Of a stretch of DNA of 64,000 nt, positions 46,243 to 56,347 are shown piece by piece (position 1 is the first letter of the stretch; each line of letters begins with the position of its first letter). The translations under genes and the position numbers were made by a program. The notes under the pieces are model-generated. The model had not been told where the DNA came from. It searched no databases and was given only the letters and a program-made list of their open reading frames with translations. The stretch covers positions 11,870,450 through 11,934,449 of the forward strand of contig NC_134026.1 in the NCBI RefSeq assembly GCF_964204645.1. The letters run 5' to 3'. Origin of the DNA: Tubulanus polymorphus. Lineage: Eukaryota; Nemertea; Palaeonemertea; Tubulaniformes; Tubulanidae.

Positions 46243-46569
46243 ATGGGAGATAGAAAAGCATTCTTAGCAACAATAAATAACAGAATTAAACCAGCAAAAA
46301 AACAATTTGAAATAAAAAAGTTAGTCGATGTTACAAAAGAAATTGAACATAAAATATTGAAATTAGAAAAGATAAAAACTAAATATGGAGAGAAAGTATC
46401 AGCGAATTTAAGCTACTGTAATGTTAGTACATCGCGAGAATTTAAAGTGTTTTTACCTGATAAATGGGTTTCATTGAGTACAGAGGAATTAAAAGATTTA
46501 GAAGGATTTAAAATAATCTATCATGGAAAAAATGAAGACGGTCATCATGATTTAGAAATTGTTGATTAA
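46243..46569 (+). CDS. Small Polinton-associated protein
   Basis: 108 residues, intact. Its start is chosen because ATG follows TAATTTTTTTTCCTAATAA, matching the other gene starts in this element. The N-terminal part is lysine-rich (NNRIKPAKKQFEIKK). The C-terminal half (IKTKYGEKVSANL, FKVFLPDKW, FKIIYHGK) resembles a small beta-strand-rich protein that recurs in Polintons and Polinton-like viruses, of unproven role. Nucleic-acid binding is a guess. It may be a fragment separate from the main element, since 5.2 kb of other DNA follows. Confidence 0.6.
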   Translation: MGDRKAFLATINNRIKPAKKQFEIKKLVDVTKEIEHKILKLEKIKTKYGEKVSANLSYCNVSTSREFKVFLPDKWVSLSTEELKDLEGFKIIYHGKNEDGHHDLEIVD

Positions 46570-46575
46570 ATAAGA

Positions 46576-46610
46576 AATAAAAATAATGAATATCTAGAAT
46601 CCAAAATGAC
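46576..46610. repeat. 35 bp direct repeat, left copy
   Basis: AATAAAAATAATGAATATCT and the following 15 bases recur at 51776-51810 with one mismatch. The pair brackets the 5.2 kb of non-Polinton DNA and may be a target duplication, or mark a rearrangement between two Polinton fragments. Confidence 0.8.
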
Positions 46611-47544
46611 CTTAGTCGTTTTATAAACAACTACAATCATACAGTCAAACATCTGTTACATGTTATTATAAGAGAGTGCTTCATTTGAATATTGATCAAT
46701 CAAACAGGTGTTGCACAACGTTGTTGTTATATTGGATAGCTAGCAGTTATATAATAAGCACGCAGTACATACAACACACACCAGTACATACAACACACAC
46801 AGGACAGGAGGATAGTCATTCTCTCTCGTGATTAAAAGGAATATTTCAATGTTTTTACGGTAAGTTTTAGCAAAACCACCCGACTTAACTCGAACTCGCA
46901 GAGTTTTAAGGGGATAAGCATCCCGTTATTGAGAGGCGCCACGAGATACCTATCCCCAAGCATTTCTACTTACACCCCTGTGACCCACACCTCGCCAATT
47001 CTCCTTCAATGGTTGACAGGAAACACATTATATTAAAGGCGCTTAATGCATTTCCTATCAACCCCTTACCCCCGAAAGGAGGATCGAAAGTCGAAACTGA
47101 AGGAGAACCACGGAGGGTGGACAAAGGTGCATTTTCGAAATGCCCCTGCAAGCCAAGCCCGGCGGCACTCCAGTGGTCGAATGAATTGCCTTATATACTT
47201 AGCTAAAACACCTAAGTAAATGTTGTTGGTGCTAAAAAAATATATGAAATTTGAAATTATAAATTATTCCGAATGAAAAGAATATAAGAATGAAAACTGA
47301 TAAATGAATTATGGATTTTTAACTTAATTAAGATATAATTTTTAATGAAATTAGTAATCGATTACCATGTTAATTGATTAACAAATTCAAATTCAAATAA
47401 TTCGATTTAGCATCACACCCCACCCAGTGCTGCCATCTTTCAATTTAAGAAAAAACTAATAATAAGAAACGACTGTAATACAATATTCAAGTAAAAACAA
47501 AATAAAATATAGCTGCAAAGCAGCGATAAAGGGTTTTCTGCACA
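46611..47544. other. Left part of the foreign block, no gene
   Basis: It includes a short ACATACAACACACACCAGT duplication at 46770-46805. Otherwise I see no gene or recognisable element. Base composition returns to that of ordinary host DNA here. Confidence 0.4.
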
Positions 47545-47830
47545 GTCTTAGAATCCTGTTCAACGGTGGATTTCAACAAAGCATTTGATAAGGCTCAACA
47601 TCAGCCATTACTGAACAGGCTATTAGGAAACAGTATCAATGATAGGTCGCCCAAATGGCACAGCAGTTATCTCTGAACAGAAACTTGTAACCGAAATCAA
47701 CGGAACGCCTCATCTTGGATTGAGACGGTCTAACTAGTGGAGTCACGCAAGGTAGTATCCTAAGTCGTCTTCTGTTTAATGTCCTGACAAATGACATACA
47801 CAGTAATCCAAAATATACCAGACCGAGTAA
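47545..47830 (+). pseudogene. Non-LTR retrotransposon RT fragment
   Basis: It reads VDFNKAFDKAQHQPLLNRL, a gap with a frameshift, and GVTQGSILSRLLFNVLTNDI, i.e. the DFxKAFD and GVxQGSxLxxLLF blocks of LINE reverse transcriptases. Truncated at both ends. Confidence 0.7.
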
Positions 47831-47869
47831 ATTTCCAAAACAACCTTAACACACTGTTCGACCAAAAAC

Positions 47870-48188
47870 TTAATGTTCCGACAAAACCACGGGCGACAAA
47901 ACCAAAATTATGAATTGTCGCGGGTGACAAAACCAAAATATTGAATTGTCACGGGCGACAAAACAAAAATAATGAATTATAGCGGGCGATAAAACCAAAA
48001 TAATGAATTGTCGCGGGCGATAAAACCACAAGAATGAATTGTCGCGGGCGTTAAAACCGAAATATTGAATTGTTGCGGGCGATAAAACCAAAATAATGAA
48101 TTGTCGCGGACGACAAAAACAAACTATTGAATTGTTGCGTGCGACAAAACCAAAATAATGAATTGTCGCGGGCGACAAAACCAAACTA
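47870..48188. repeat. GTCGC-hairpin minisatellite array
   Basis: About ten units of 31 bases (hairpin TTGTCGC/GCGACAA plus AAACCAAAATAATGAA). It ends abruptly at the terminus of the Y repeat. The minus-strand frame through it is repeat-driven. Confidence 0.85.
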
Positions 48189-49338
48189 GGGGTCCAGGGA
48201 CACCATGCTCACTTGGGCAGTGGTTTCAAATGCTCAACAATCTAACAATTTCAATACATAACGCCCTCTAGTGACCATATACAAAAACCAATCACTTTGA
48301 AACCCACTACAATCATAGAACATGTGAGCAGCTATGATTTTGTAATTGATTGTGATAACAAAATATGCCTCGTTACCAATTTAATATGGAAATACTAAGT
48401 TATTCTACTATTCAATGCCCCCTGGTGACCATATGCAAAACCCAATGACCTTAAAACCCACCACAATCGTAGTACATGTCATGAAATACAACTTTGCAAT
48501 TGATCATAGTAACAAAATATGCCTAGGTACCAATCTAATAAGGAAATACTAAGCCATTCTACTATTCAACGCCCCCTGGTGACTATATGGAATAACTAAT
48601 GTCCTTAAAAACTCACCACAATCATAGACGATGTCATGAACTACAACTTTGCAATGGATCATGGTAACAAACTATGCCTAGGTACCAATCTAATAAGGAA
48701 AAACTAAGCTTTTCTACTATTCAACGCCCCCTGGTGACTATATGGAATAACTAATGTCCTTAAAAACTCACCACAATCATAGACGATGTCATGAACTACA
48801 ACTTTGCCATTGATCATGGTAACAAAATATGCCTTGGTACAAAAATAATATAGTGATACTAAGTTATTGTATTATTCAACGCCCCCTGATGGCCACATAC
48901 AAAAACCAATGACCTTGAAAGTCACCAAAATCATAGAACACGTTATGGGCTACAACTTTCCAATTGAATATAGTAACACAATATGCTTAGGTATCAATTA
49001 ATTGTGGAAAAACTTGTTCCCACCTACGAATGAGTACTGATGTCACCAAGATGGCCGCCAATTGCGTCATAATTGGCTGATCAAAAATACCTGTCCGAGG
49101 TATAAAACATCCCTCTCTAAAGAATATCCATCAGCAATTGCAATGAGAAATGGCAAACCGGTAGGAAGCTACAGGACCTAGAATTCTGGCCAAAATTGAC
49201 ATTTTTGGGCACTAAAAAGGTCATAGGACGGCCATCTTGAGCCAGATCGACCCAATTTTCTTATGCTGATGGGCCTTTGGTAGATTCAAATATAAACGTA
49301 AGATCAAGGTAATTGATCAAAGCGTCTTCAAAATTTTC
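48186..49338 (-). mobile_element. Repeat Y copy with internal tandem array
   Basis: The right end of Y (CTAGGGGTCCAGGGACACC on this strand) is at 48186. The Y body resumes at 49190-49338 (GGTCATAGGACGGCCATCTT) and is cut by the next minisatellite before reaching Y's other end. Between them are five units of about 154 bp absent from the 32 kb copy. Confidence 0.65.
48263..49025. repeat. Five tandem units of 154-155 bp
   Basis: Unit starts, marked by CGCCCCCTGGTGACTAT, fall at 48263, 48417, 48571, 48726 and 48881. Each contains CACCACAATCATAGA and CAACTTTGCAATTGATCAT. Sequence differences between units rise toward both ends. Period and setting resemble the core repeats of non-autonomous Helitron-like elements of bivalves. 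Confidence 0.85.
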
Positions 49339-50760
49339 TTCGGGCGATAAAACCAAAATAATGAATTGTCTCGTGCGACAAAACCAAAATAATGAATTGT
49401 CGCGGGCAATAAAACCAAAATAATGAATTATCGCGGGCGATAAAACCAAAATATTGAATTGTCGCGGGCGATAAAACCAAAGAAATGAATTGTCGCGGGC
49501 GACAAAACCAAAAAAAAAATTGTCGCGGGTGACAAAAACAAAATATGAAACCCAAATAATGAATTGTCGCGGGCGACAAAACCAAAAAAAAATTGTCCGG
49601 GCGACAAAACCAAAATAATGAATTGTCGCTGGAGATAAAACCAAAGTAATGAATTGTCGCGGGCGATAAAACCAAACTAATGAATTGTCGCGGGCGACAA
49701 AACCAAACTAATGAATTGTCGCGGGCGACAAAACCAAAAAAAGAATTGTCGGGGCGATAAAACCAAAATAATGAATTGTCGCGGGCGATAAAACCAAAAT
49801 AGTGAATTGTCGTAGACGATAAAACCAAAATAATGAATTGTCGCGGGTGACAAAACCATAATGGTGAATTGTCGCGGGCGACAAAACCAAAATGGTGAAT
49901 TGTCGCGGGCGACAAAACCAAAATAATGAATTGTCGCGGGCGACAAAACCAAAAAGAAGAATTGTCGCGGGCGACAAAACCAAAATAATGAATTGTCGCT
50001 GGAGATAAAACCAAAGTAGTGAATTGTCGTGGGCGATAAAACCAAAATATTGAATTGTCGCGGGCGACAAAACCAAACTAATGGATTGTCACGGGCGACA
50101 AAACCAAAAAAAGAATTGTCGGGCGACAAAACCAAAATAATGAATTGTCGCAGGCGGTAAAACCAAAATAATGAATTGTCGCGGGCGATAAAACCAAAAT
50201 GGTGAATCGTCGCGGGCGACAAAACCAAAATAATGAATTGTCGCGGGCGATAAAACCGTAATAATGAATTGTCGCCGGCGATAAAACCAAAATAATGAAT
50301 TGTCTCGGGCGACAAAACCAAAATAATGAATTATCGCGGGCGATAAAACCAAAATACTGAATTGTCGCGGGCGATAAAACCAAAATAATGAATCGTCGCG
50401 GGCGACAAAACACAAAAGAAGAATTGTCGCGGGCGACAAAACCAAAATAATGAATTGTCGCTGGCGATAAAACCAAAGTAGTGAATTGTCGTGGGCGATA
50501 AAACCAAAATATTGAATTTTCGCGGGCGACAAAACCAAAATAATGAATTGTCGCAAGCGATAAAACCAAAATAATGAATTGTCGCGGGCGATAAAAACAA
50601 AATATTGAATTGTCGCGTGTGACAAAACCAAAATAATGAATTGTCGCGGGCGACAAAATCAAAATCATTGTTTTCTCGCGTTATTTTAGTTTTGTCGTTT
50701 TGTCGTAATGTCGCCCTCATTTGCATATTCGTGTTTTTTTTATCTTATCAGCCACCATAC
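49336..50760. repeat. Large GTCGC-hairpin minisatellite array
   Basis: About 43 units of 31 bases, with some shortened, including higher-order repetition (blocks near 49500-50100 recur near 49900-50500). The right flank CGCGTTATTTTAGTTTTGTC...CATTTGCATATTCGTG...TTATCAGCCACCATAC is the same as at 19.4-19.5 kb. Six overlapping open frames on the minus strand are caused by the unit lacking stops and are not genes. Confidence 0.9.
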
Positions 50761-50899
50761 TAAAGCCTTAAGGTCGCGTAAAACTCGATAAACACTTCAA
50801 GCGACACAGCGAACGATCTCCTTTCCTCCACAGCGAACGCTTACTCCGAATGTCAAGTGTGAGTCCAGCATACGGATAGGAGTGTGTTATATACTTGTA

Positions 50900-51775
50900 T
50901 TTAGTAAATACCTTGTGCATTTGACAATGATCGGTATGTACTGTAGGAAATATAGAGTATTGATAAATGGTTGAAGCCCGCGGCCGAATAAAGTAATATA
51001 TTCTTTTATTTTGATACCTCGTCGACATAACAGCTTTTCTCCGCCATATCTCTTCGGCCTGTTTAGTTTAGGCCTACGATTCCCCGGTACACTAAAGATT
51101 TATCTTAGTAAATACACGGTTAATTCGGTAAAGAAAAATAGGTATTGTTAAACTAACTGCTTAAAACCCGCAGCCAAATCACTGGTAGTAATAAAGTAAT
51201 TTGTACTCGATTTGATTCTCATGATGAGGAGAAACTCGCAGCTCATCCCCGGAACGTCGATGTAGTAACACACGTCGATTCGTCGATGTTTACGGCTCGA
51301 CAGTGCTTTTAAAATCTAAAGTAGTAAATTTCCAGTGTATCGGTAATATGATTTGATGAGGAAAATGGGCTATTGTTAAAATCACTGTTTGAAGACCGCG
51401 ACTGAATGTGAAGTCTGCGGCAATAAATTAGTTCATTTATACTTGAATTGATAATCGAAGTGACAGTCGGCCTGCGGGTTGATTTCGGGATGACGACTCG
51501 AAAAACATGTCGCCCCATTGAATGGGGCTAAATTTTCGATGTTTACAGCTCGACAGCGCTTTTGTAACGATGATTCGTGAAAAAACACGCGGGCTATTTG
51601 TAGATCTCAGTGAGCTGAACGATATTATATGGATTGTATATGAAACAGCGGTAAGGTAACAAAGCCTATGTTCTTTTGGTAAAAATAGTGTGGAAGAAAA
51701 AAATAATAATAATAATCACGCGGATATCAATAGGGTTTTCTGTGAAATAACAGAAAACCCTAATTAATAAAAATA
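50900..51775 (-). repeat. Degenerate tandem modules ending in hairpin repeat Z
   Basis: Three to four modules of roughly 200-250 bases recur (GTTTACGGCTCGACAGTGCT at 51288 and 51539; GAAGCCCGCGGCCGAATAAA-like segments at 50970, 51165 and 51395). The last, 51480-51775, matches repeat Z at 29561-29815 in reverse and ends with the AGGGTTTTCTGT hairpin directly at the 35 bp direct repeat. Confidence 0.6.
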
Positions 51776-51810
51776 ATGAATATCTAGAATCCGAAATGAC
51801 TTATCTGGAC
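51776..51810. repeat. 35 bp direct repeat, right copy
   Basis: Partner of 46576-46610, one mismatch. The Polinton sequence continues rightward from here. Confidence 0.8.
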
Positions 51811-51884
51811 AATTTAATTGCTCCGCATAGATAGACAAAAGTAGTGAGATATTCAATTATTTTTTTTGCTTTTTTTCTAAAATA

Positions 51885-52791
51885 TTAATCCATTTTTTTT
51901 ATTATCAATTTTGGAATTTCAGAAGTATTTTCATTTTTGATAGCAGTTGTTTCAGAATTATTAATATCATGAATTTTATTTGATTTCTTATACCAATTAC
52001 ATCCAATCAAAATGAATACAATTACAAATCCAACTGTAAAATATAGATATTTATCAAATATTCTTTTATTAGAAGGAGTAGAAATAAGAATATTTTCACC
52101 ATTTTTATTAACATTTTTATTACTTATTTTTTCTTTTACAGCTTTTTTATATTCTTGTGATTTAATTCCTAATTGCCGAGACCATTCAATTTGTTTCTAT
52201 GATCTCGGTTTTTTCTTCACAGTTAATTCCTTCACCTCTCGCACTTCGCTCATTTATTATAGAAATGTTTTTACTTTCAATATTTGAAAATGTTATAACT
52301 CCACTTGATAATAATGTCATAAATCCACCTAATTGAAATGATAAATATCCAATCCATTTATTTAATTCAGTCATAACTAAATAATCATTTTTTAAATCGG
52401 AATATAATCTATTTTCATCTTCAATTGGTAGTATATAATTACATAATTTACTATAACCTTTTACTACATTTTCTAATATCGCGTCATTAATTCTAGCTGT
52501 TCTCGCGGCTTCATAAATCTTAAATAATCTAATAATTTCATCTGATTTCATTGTGTCTAATTCATTATAAGTTAAATTTTTACCGACAAAATGTTTACAT
52601 TTTCCAGATGCTATTAATATTTCTAATTGATGTTTACAGTAAAGATAATATTCATAATTATTATTTGTTGTAACATTATCTAAAGCACCATCATCTGGAG
52701 TTAATGTTGTTTCTGTTATTCCTAAATCATCTAAAGTTTTTTCAATTGGAACATCACCATTTTTAGATTTTATTTTCTTTTCACCTACCAT
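51885..52791 (-). pseudogene. Polinton protein of unknown function, frameshifted
   Basis: The first 201 codons are open from the ATG at 52791 (after TTTTTTATATAA) to a TGA at 52186. The family pattern then continues in another frame (EWSRQLGIKSQEYKKAV) to a stop at 51885, adding about 100 residues with a transmembrane segment (YFTVGFVIVFILIG). The N-terminal half has the YCKHQLEILIASG...LTYNELDTM pattern that I associate with proteins found beside the ATPase in Polintons; no role is known. One base indel near 52195 explains the break. Confidence 0.55.
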
Positions 52792-52822
52792 TTATATAAA
52801 AAATAAATTAGTTGTGTTGTTG

Positions 52823-53083
52823 CAACTAGAATTCAACTAGAATGTAACTACAATTCAACTAGATTAACAAGCTAGTTGAAATATTGTTATTTTTGTTTAT
52901 TTCTTGTTAAATCTAGTTGATTTTTGTTTCAACTACTAACAACTAGAATTCAACTAGAATGTAACTAGAATTAAACTAGATTAACAAGCTAGTTAAAATA
53001 TTGTTAAATCTAGTTGATTTTTGTTACAACTACCAATAACTAGAATTCAACTAGAAGTCAACTAGATTAACAAACTAGTTGAA
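52823..53083. repeat. 11-bp phased repeats with inverted copies
   Basis: AACTAGAATTC, AACTAGAATGT and similar 11-mers stand in register and turn into CAAGCTAGTTGA, so each of three blocks (near 52823, 52938, 53036) can fold. They fill the space between the ATPase stop and the next gene's promoter. The architecture parallels 15275-15440. Confidence 0.75.
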
Positions 53084-53084
53084 T

Positions 53085-53693
53085 TTAAATAAATTCATAT
53101 TTAAATGGGTGTTGTAATCTAAATAGTAATTTTGATCTTTTAATATTTTTCAACTTATCCATATATTCATTATGTAAATCATGTGGAATAATATCATTTT
53201 CCTCAAGTGCATTTTTCATCGATTTTCTATCTTTATTGTAGAATAAAACTAGAAATCTAATGTTTTCTCTAAAGTCTTTAATAATTGAATTATATTTTTG
53301 ATTTAAAACCCATGTTGTTATCCCAAAATGTCTCCCAGAGAAAGCTAGATAACATAACTCACTTTCTCTAACTTTTGAATCATGTAAATTTGCGCAATCA
53401 TCTATGATAAATAATGTATTTGATCCTTTATAAATATCAATTGCTATTTTTATACAATTATCTAAATTTTCTTTTACTGTTTTAGGATCTAATATAATAA
53501 ATTTATTATTTCTAGTAATATTTCTATCATAAGTTTGATTAAATTCATATGTTGGGCAAAATAATACTATATTATCAAAATAGTTTTCATAAACAGTTTC
53601 TAGTAAATTTAATATAAAATAAGTTTTTCCACAATTTGTTACGCCAGATATTAACATATTATGAGGCTCAAATATAAATAATTCCTTATTCAT
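53085..53693 (-). CDS. Polinton genome-packaging ATPase (FtsK/HerA, A32-like)
   Basis: 202 residues, apparently intact. The Walker A loop GVTNCGKT (residues 17-24) and Walker B LFIIDD (94-99) are present, followed by SGRHFGITTWVLNQ (119-132), which fits the polar motif that follows Walker B in this ATPase family. Such enzymes pump DNA into icosahedral capsids of Polintons, adintoviruses, virophages and nucleocytoviruses. The start at 53693 follows AAATATATAAATG. It lies between the integrase (upstream) and an unknown gene (downstream), a usual Polinton neighbourhood. This is among the few long genes here without a break. Confidence 0.85.
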   Translation of the reverse strand: MNKELFIFEPHNMLISGVTNCGKTYFILNLLETVYENYFDNIVLFCPTYEFNQTYDRNITRNNKFIILDPKTVKENLDNCIKIAIDIYKGSNTLFIIDDCANLHDSKVRESELCYLAFSGRHFGITTWVLNQKYNSIIKDFRENIRFLVLFYNKDRKSMKNALEENDIIPHDLHNEYMDKLKNIKRSKLLFRLQHPFKYEFI

Positions 53694-53702
53694 TTATATA
53701 TT

Positions 53703-55080
53703 TTTAATTTTACTTGATAATATCCATTCATTAAATTTATCTGGCCATCCAACCCATTTTACTAAAGAATATTTTTTTCTTTTAATAGTTTTTGTTTTTA
53801 ATACTTTTTCAATTTTATATTCTTGTTCTAGATTTTCAGTAGTTAAACTTAATTCTTCTTCGTAAAAGTAGCCATCAACTTCTTCACCATCTAAATCTTC
53901 TAATCTATAGACATATGGTTTTGTTGTTATTACCTTTTTTATTTTATATATTTCTCTAGTAAAATTTCAATCGTATCCCTTGTCAAATATCTTTTTATAC
54001 TTAGAAATTCTAACATTTTGACCAACTTTAAATTTAGGTTCACCAAAATCATTTACTAGAAATCCTCCATATAAATTATTCCAAACAATTTCAGCATTTT
54101 CAGGTTTTCTAGCATCAATAGGTTTCATTCCAATAGAAGAATGATAAGAATTATTATATCCTTCTATCAATTTTGGTAAAACATCAATCCATTTAAAAGT
54201 ATTATTTGCTGTAAAATATGTCCACATTCTTGTTCTTAACCCTTTCAGTGCTGACTAATTAATACCCTATAGTGCTGGAGAAAATTTGAAAATTCTAAAA
54301 AATTCCACCCTAGTGTGTTGAACAATGGGAATACCACTATAGTGCGTCTACACCGCAGTGCGGTGTATCGTTAGTTACTAGTATTTCACTATGTTTGACA
54401 CTTGCTGCCATTTTTCAATAGAGATAATTACAAATTACTAATTACATCAATACACCGCAGTGCGGTGTACTAGCAAAATCCATCACTGATTTATACACCG
54501 CACTGCGGTGTAGACGCACTGAAAGGGTTAATGTTCTATTAAATCGTTCAACAACTGCTGCTTCTATCCGATTTTGTTGAAAAATATTTAATATTATGAT
54601 TATCTAAGAGTTCATGAACAAGTGAATTATCAAACTCTTTTCCATCATCAAATTGTATTTTTTCTGGTTTCAGTTTATCATCCGAAAGAAATTTTCTTAA
54701 AACATTTGATGTTTGTACAGCATCTTTTCTATAAAGTGGGAAACTCCATACACATAACGACTAAAAATATCAATTATATTCAATAACCACCAATAATCAT
54801 CATTATCTTTCTTAACATTTTTCATATCAATTAAATCTCGCCACTGTTGATCTACATAAATTCATAATTTTACGAGTTTTATATTTTCTAACAATTTTTT
54901 TATGTGTTGTATATGTTGGTTTTTCTAACATAAATTCATTTATATCTTTATATTTAACTAAATTTTGTGGGATTATCTTATCTAATTTATCTTGTTTTAC
55001 TTGACGCCATATATTTTTGTTAGAAGAATAAGCAACCGAACTCTCAGGGTTGTAATATAAATTTCTTAAATATTGTTCTT
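53703..55080 (-). pseudogene. Polinton integrase with chromodomain, disrupted
   Basis: Retrovirus-like DDE integrase that inserts the element. The N-terminal region (LYYNPESSVAY, NIWRQVKQD) begins where the capsid gene ends, at about 55080. The catalytic core follows with frameshifts (the DDGKEFDN segment near 54640 contains a core aspartate). The core's end (IDVLPKLIEGYNNSYHSSIG) is open at 54227-53967. A chromodomain (EYKIEKVLKTKT, YSLVKWVGWPDKFNEWI) closes the gene at 53703. A piggyBac-type MITE (54240-54527) and several stops disrupt it. Chromodomains on Polinton integrases are thought to steer insertion. Confidence 0.8.
54240..54527. mobile_element. piggyBac-type MITE, 288 bp, TTAA duplication
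   Basis: The ends CCCTTTCAGTGC and GCACTGAAAGGG are flanked by TTAA at 54236-54239 and 54528-54531. Three palindromes of the type TACACCGCAGTGCGGTGTA lie inside. It is less AT-rich than the surrounding Polinton and interrupts the integrase gene, so it arrived afterwards. Confidence 0.9.
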
Positions 55081-56327
55081 TTTAATATTTCTTAAAAATT
55101 GTGAATTTACAATATTTAATTGTGCGTCAGATATAATATAAATGTGCATTTTAAAATTTAAGCTTCCTTTTTTCTTTTTCATGAATAATTGTATTCCATC
55201 TTTAGCGTTCTGTAGTTTTTTCCCAGAACCATGTAATGAATTATCCTCTGTTGTTCTAAAATCTAACCATAATGCATATTTATTGCCGGTATAATAATCA
55301 ATTTGATTAATATTACAATTTTCAAATGATTTTACTTTTTCATTCATAAAATGTTTTCTAATTTCTGGCCATTGATATATCATTCTCATTCTTTGACAAA
55401 ATATTTTATTTGCCTATTCCTTCGATAGTTATTTCTACTTTTGTTATTTCAGGATTATAATGATTATCTACCTTTATTGCACCATTAGAATATGTTGCAA
55501 TGGTAAAAAATATTAATATACCTTTAATAGATCTTCTTGGGAAGTTAATATTCTCATTAATTATTTCATCATTTGCATTAATAGTTACAGTTTTAAATTT
55601 ATCAATATAATCATATAATAATGAAAATCCTTGATTGTATTGAGTTTGAATTGTGCTAGCAATATTTTCATTTGTTACTGTGTTATATTCTAAACATATA
55701 TTTGATAATTTATAACCCATATCTTTAACAACGCTAGATAATACAATTTCATTTACAGGCGCAAATGTTATCTCAAATATAATATCTTCTTGAATTACAT
55801 ATTTATATAAAGATGCATTATTATTTATCAATTCAAAGTCTAATGGAATTTTATATTTGCTTCCATAAATCTTTTTTATCAAATTATCTACAGCATTAGT
55901 TGCTACTGCATTATTGGCTTCAGATCTTAATTTATTATGGTTTTCCGATTGAATACCCTGAAATATCATATTATTTCTATTTTCTTTAGTTAACGATAAA
56001 TCTTTATAATGCATAAATAAATTATAATCATCTAATGAGAAAAACTGTTTCTGGACCAATCTTTATTGTTAATTTTTTAATCAAATATCTTCCAACATTA
56101 TCAACAACATAATTGTTATCATGGCCAGTTACTTTTATATCAGTTGATAAATAAATACTATTTGGAACATAAAAAGTATTTTGTGTTAATCGAGGGATTC
56201 TTACATATAAAGTTTCATCGGGATTAATATTTGAAGGGTTATGAGTAATTATATGATGTGATCTTTCTGCTTTAATAGCATTAGATATTCTAGAAATCTT
56301 AGAAGGACTTATATAACTCCCACTCAT
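55066..56327 (-). pseudogene. Polinton major capsid protein, frameshifted
   Basis: Double jelly-roll capsid protein. Three frames carry successive parts: 56327-56050 (IPRLTQNTFYVPNSIYL, DNVGRYLIKKLTIKIG), 56059-55406 (DDYNLFMHYKDLSL, GSKYKIPLDFELI, RRSIKGILIFF, NPEITKVEITIEG) and 55400-55066 (ALWLDFRTTEDNSLHGSG, NAKDGIQLFM). The HGSG...DGI signature near the end is characteristic of Polinton capsid proteins. The first break lies in a T5 run at about 56045 and the second near 55412. Total length of about 420 residues is normal. Start at 56327 follows TTTTTTTGTTAA. Confidence 0.85.
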
Positions 56328-56347
56328 TTAACAAAAAAATTAATTAT

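Noticed and set aside
47870-50700. Resemblance to a CRISPR array
   Set aside because: Units are head-to-tail with near-constant spacers, not unique ones. No cas genes, and the setting is an animal genome.
49261-50726. Overlapping minus-strand frames with VLSPATIHYFGFVARDNS-type repeats
   Set aside because: They arise because the 31-base hairpin unit lacks stops in several frames. No start context, no domain, and frames overlap each other across the array.
52012-52287. Plus-strand frame of 91 codons
   Set aside because: Antisense to the frameshifted gene 51885-52791; its hydrophobic look comes from AT-rich codons.
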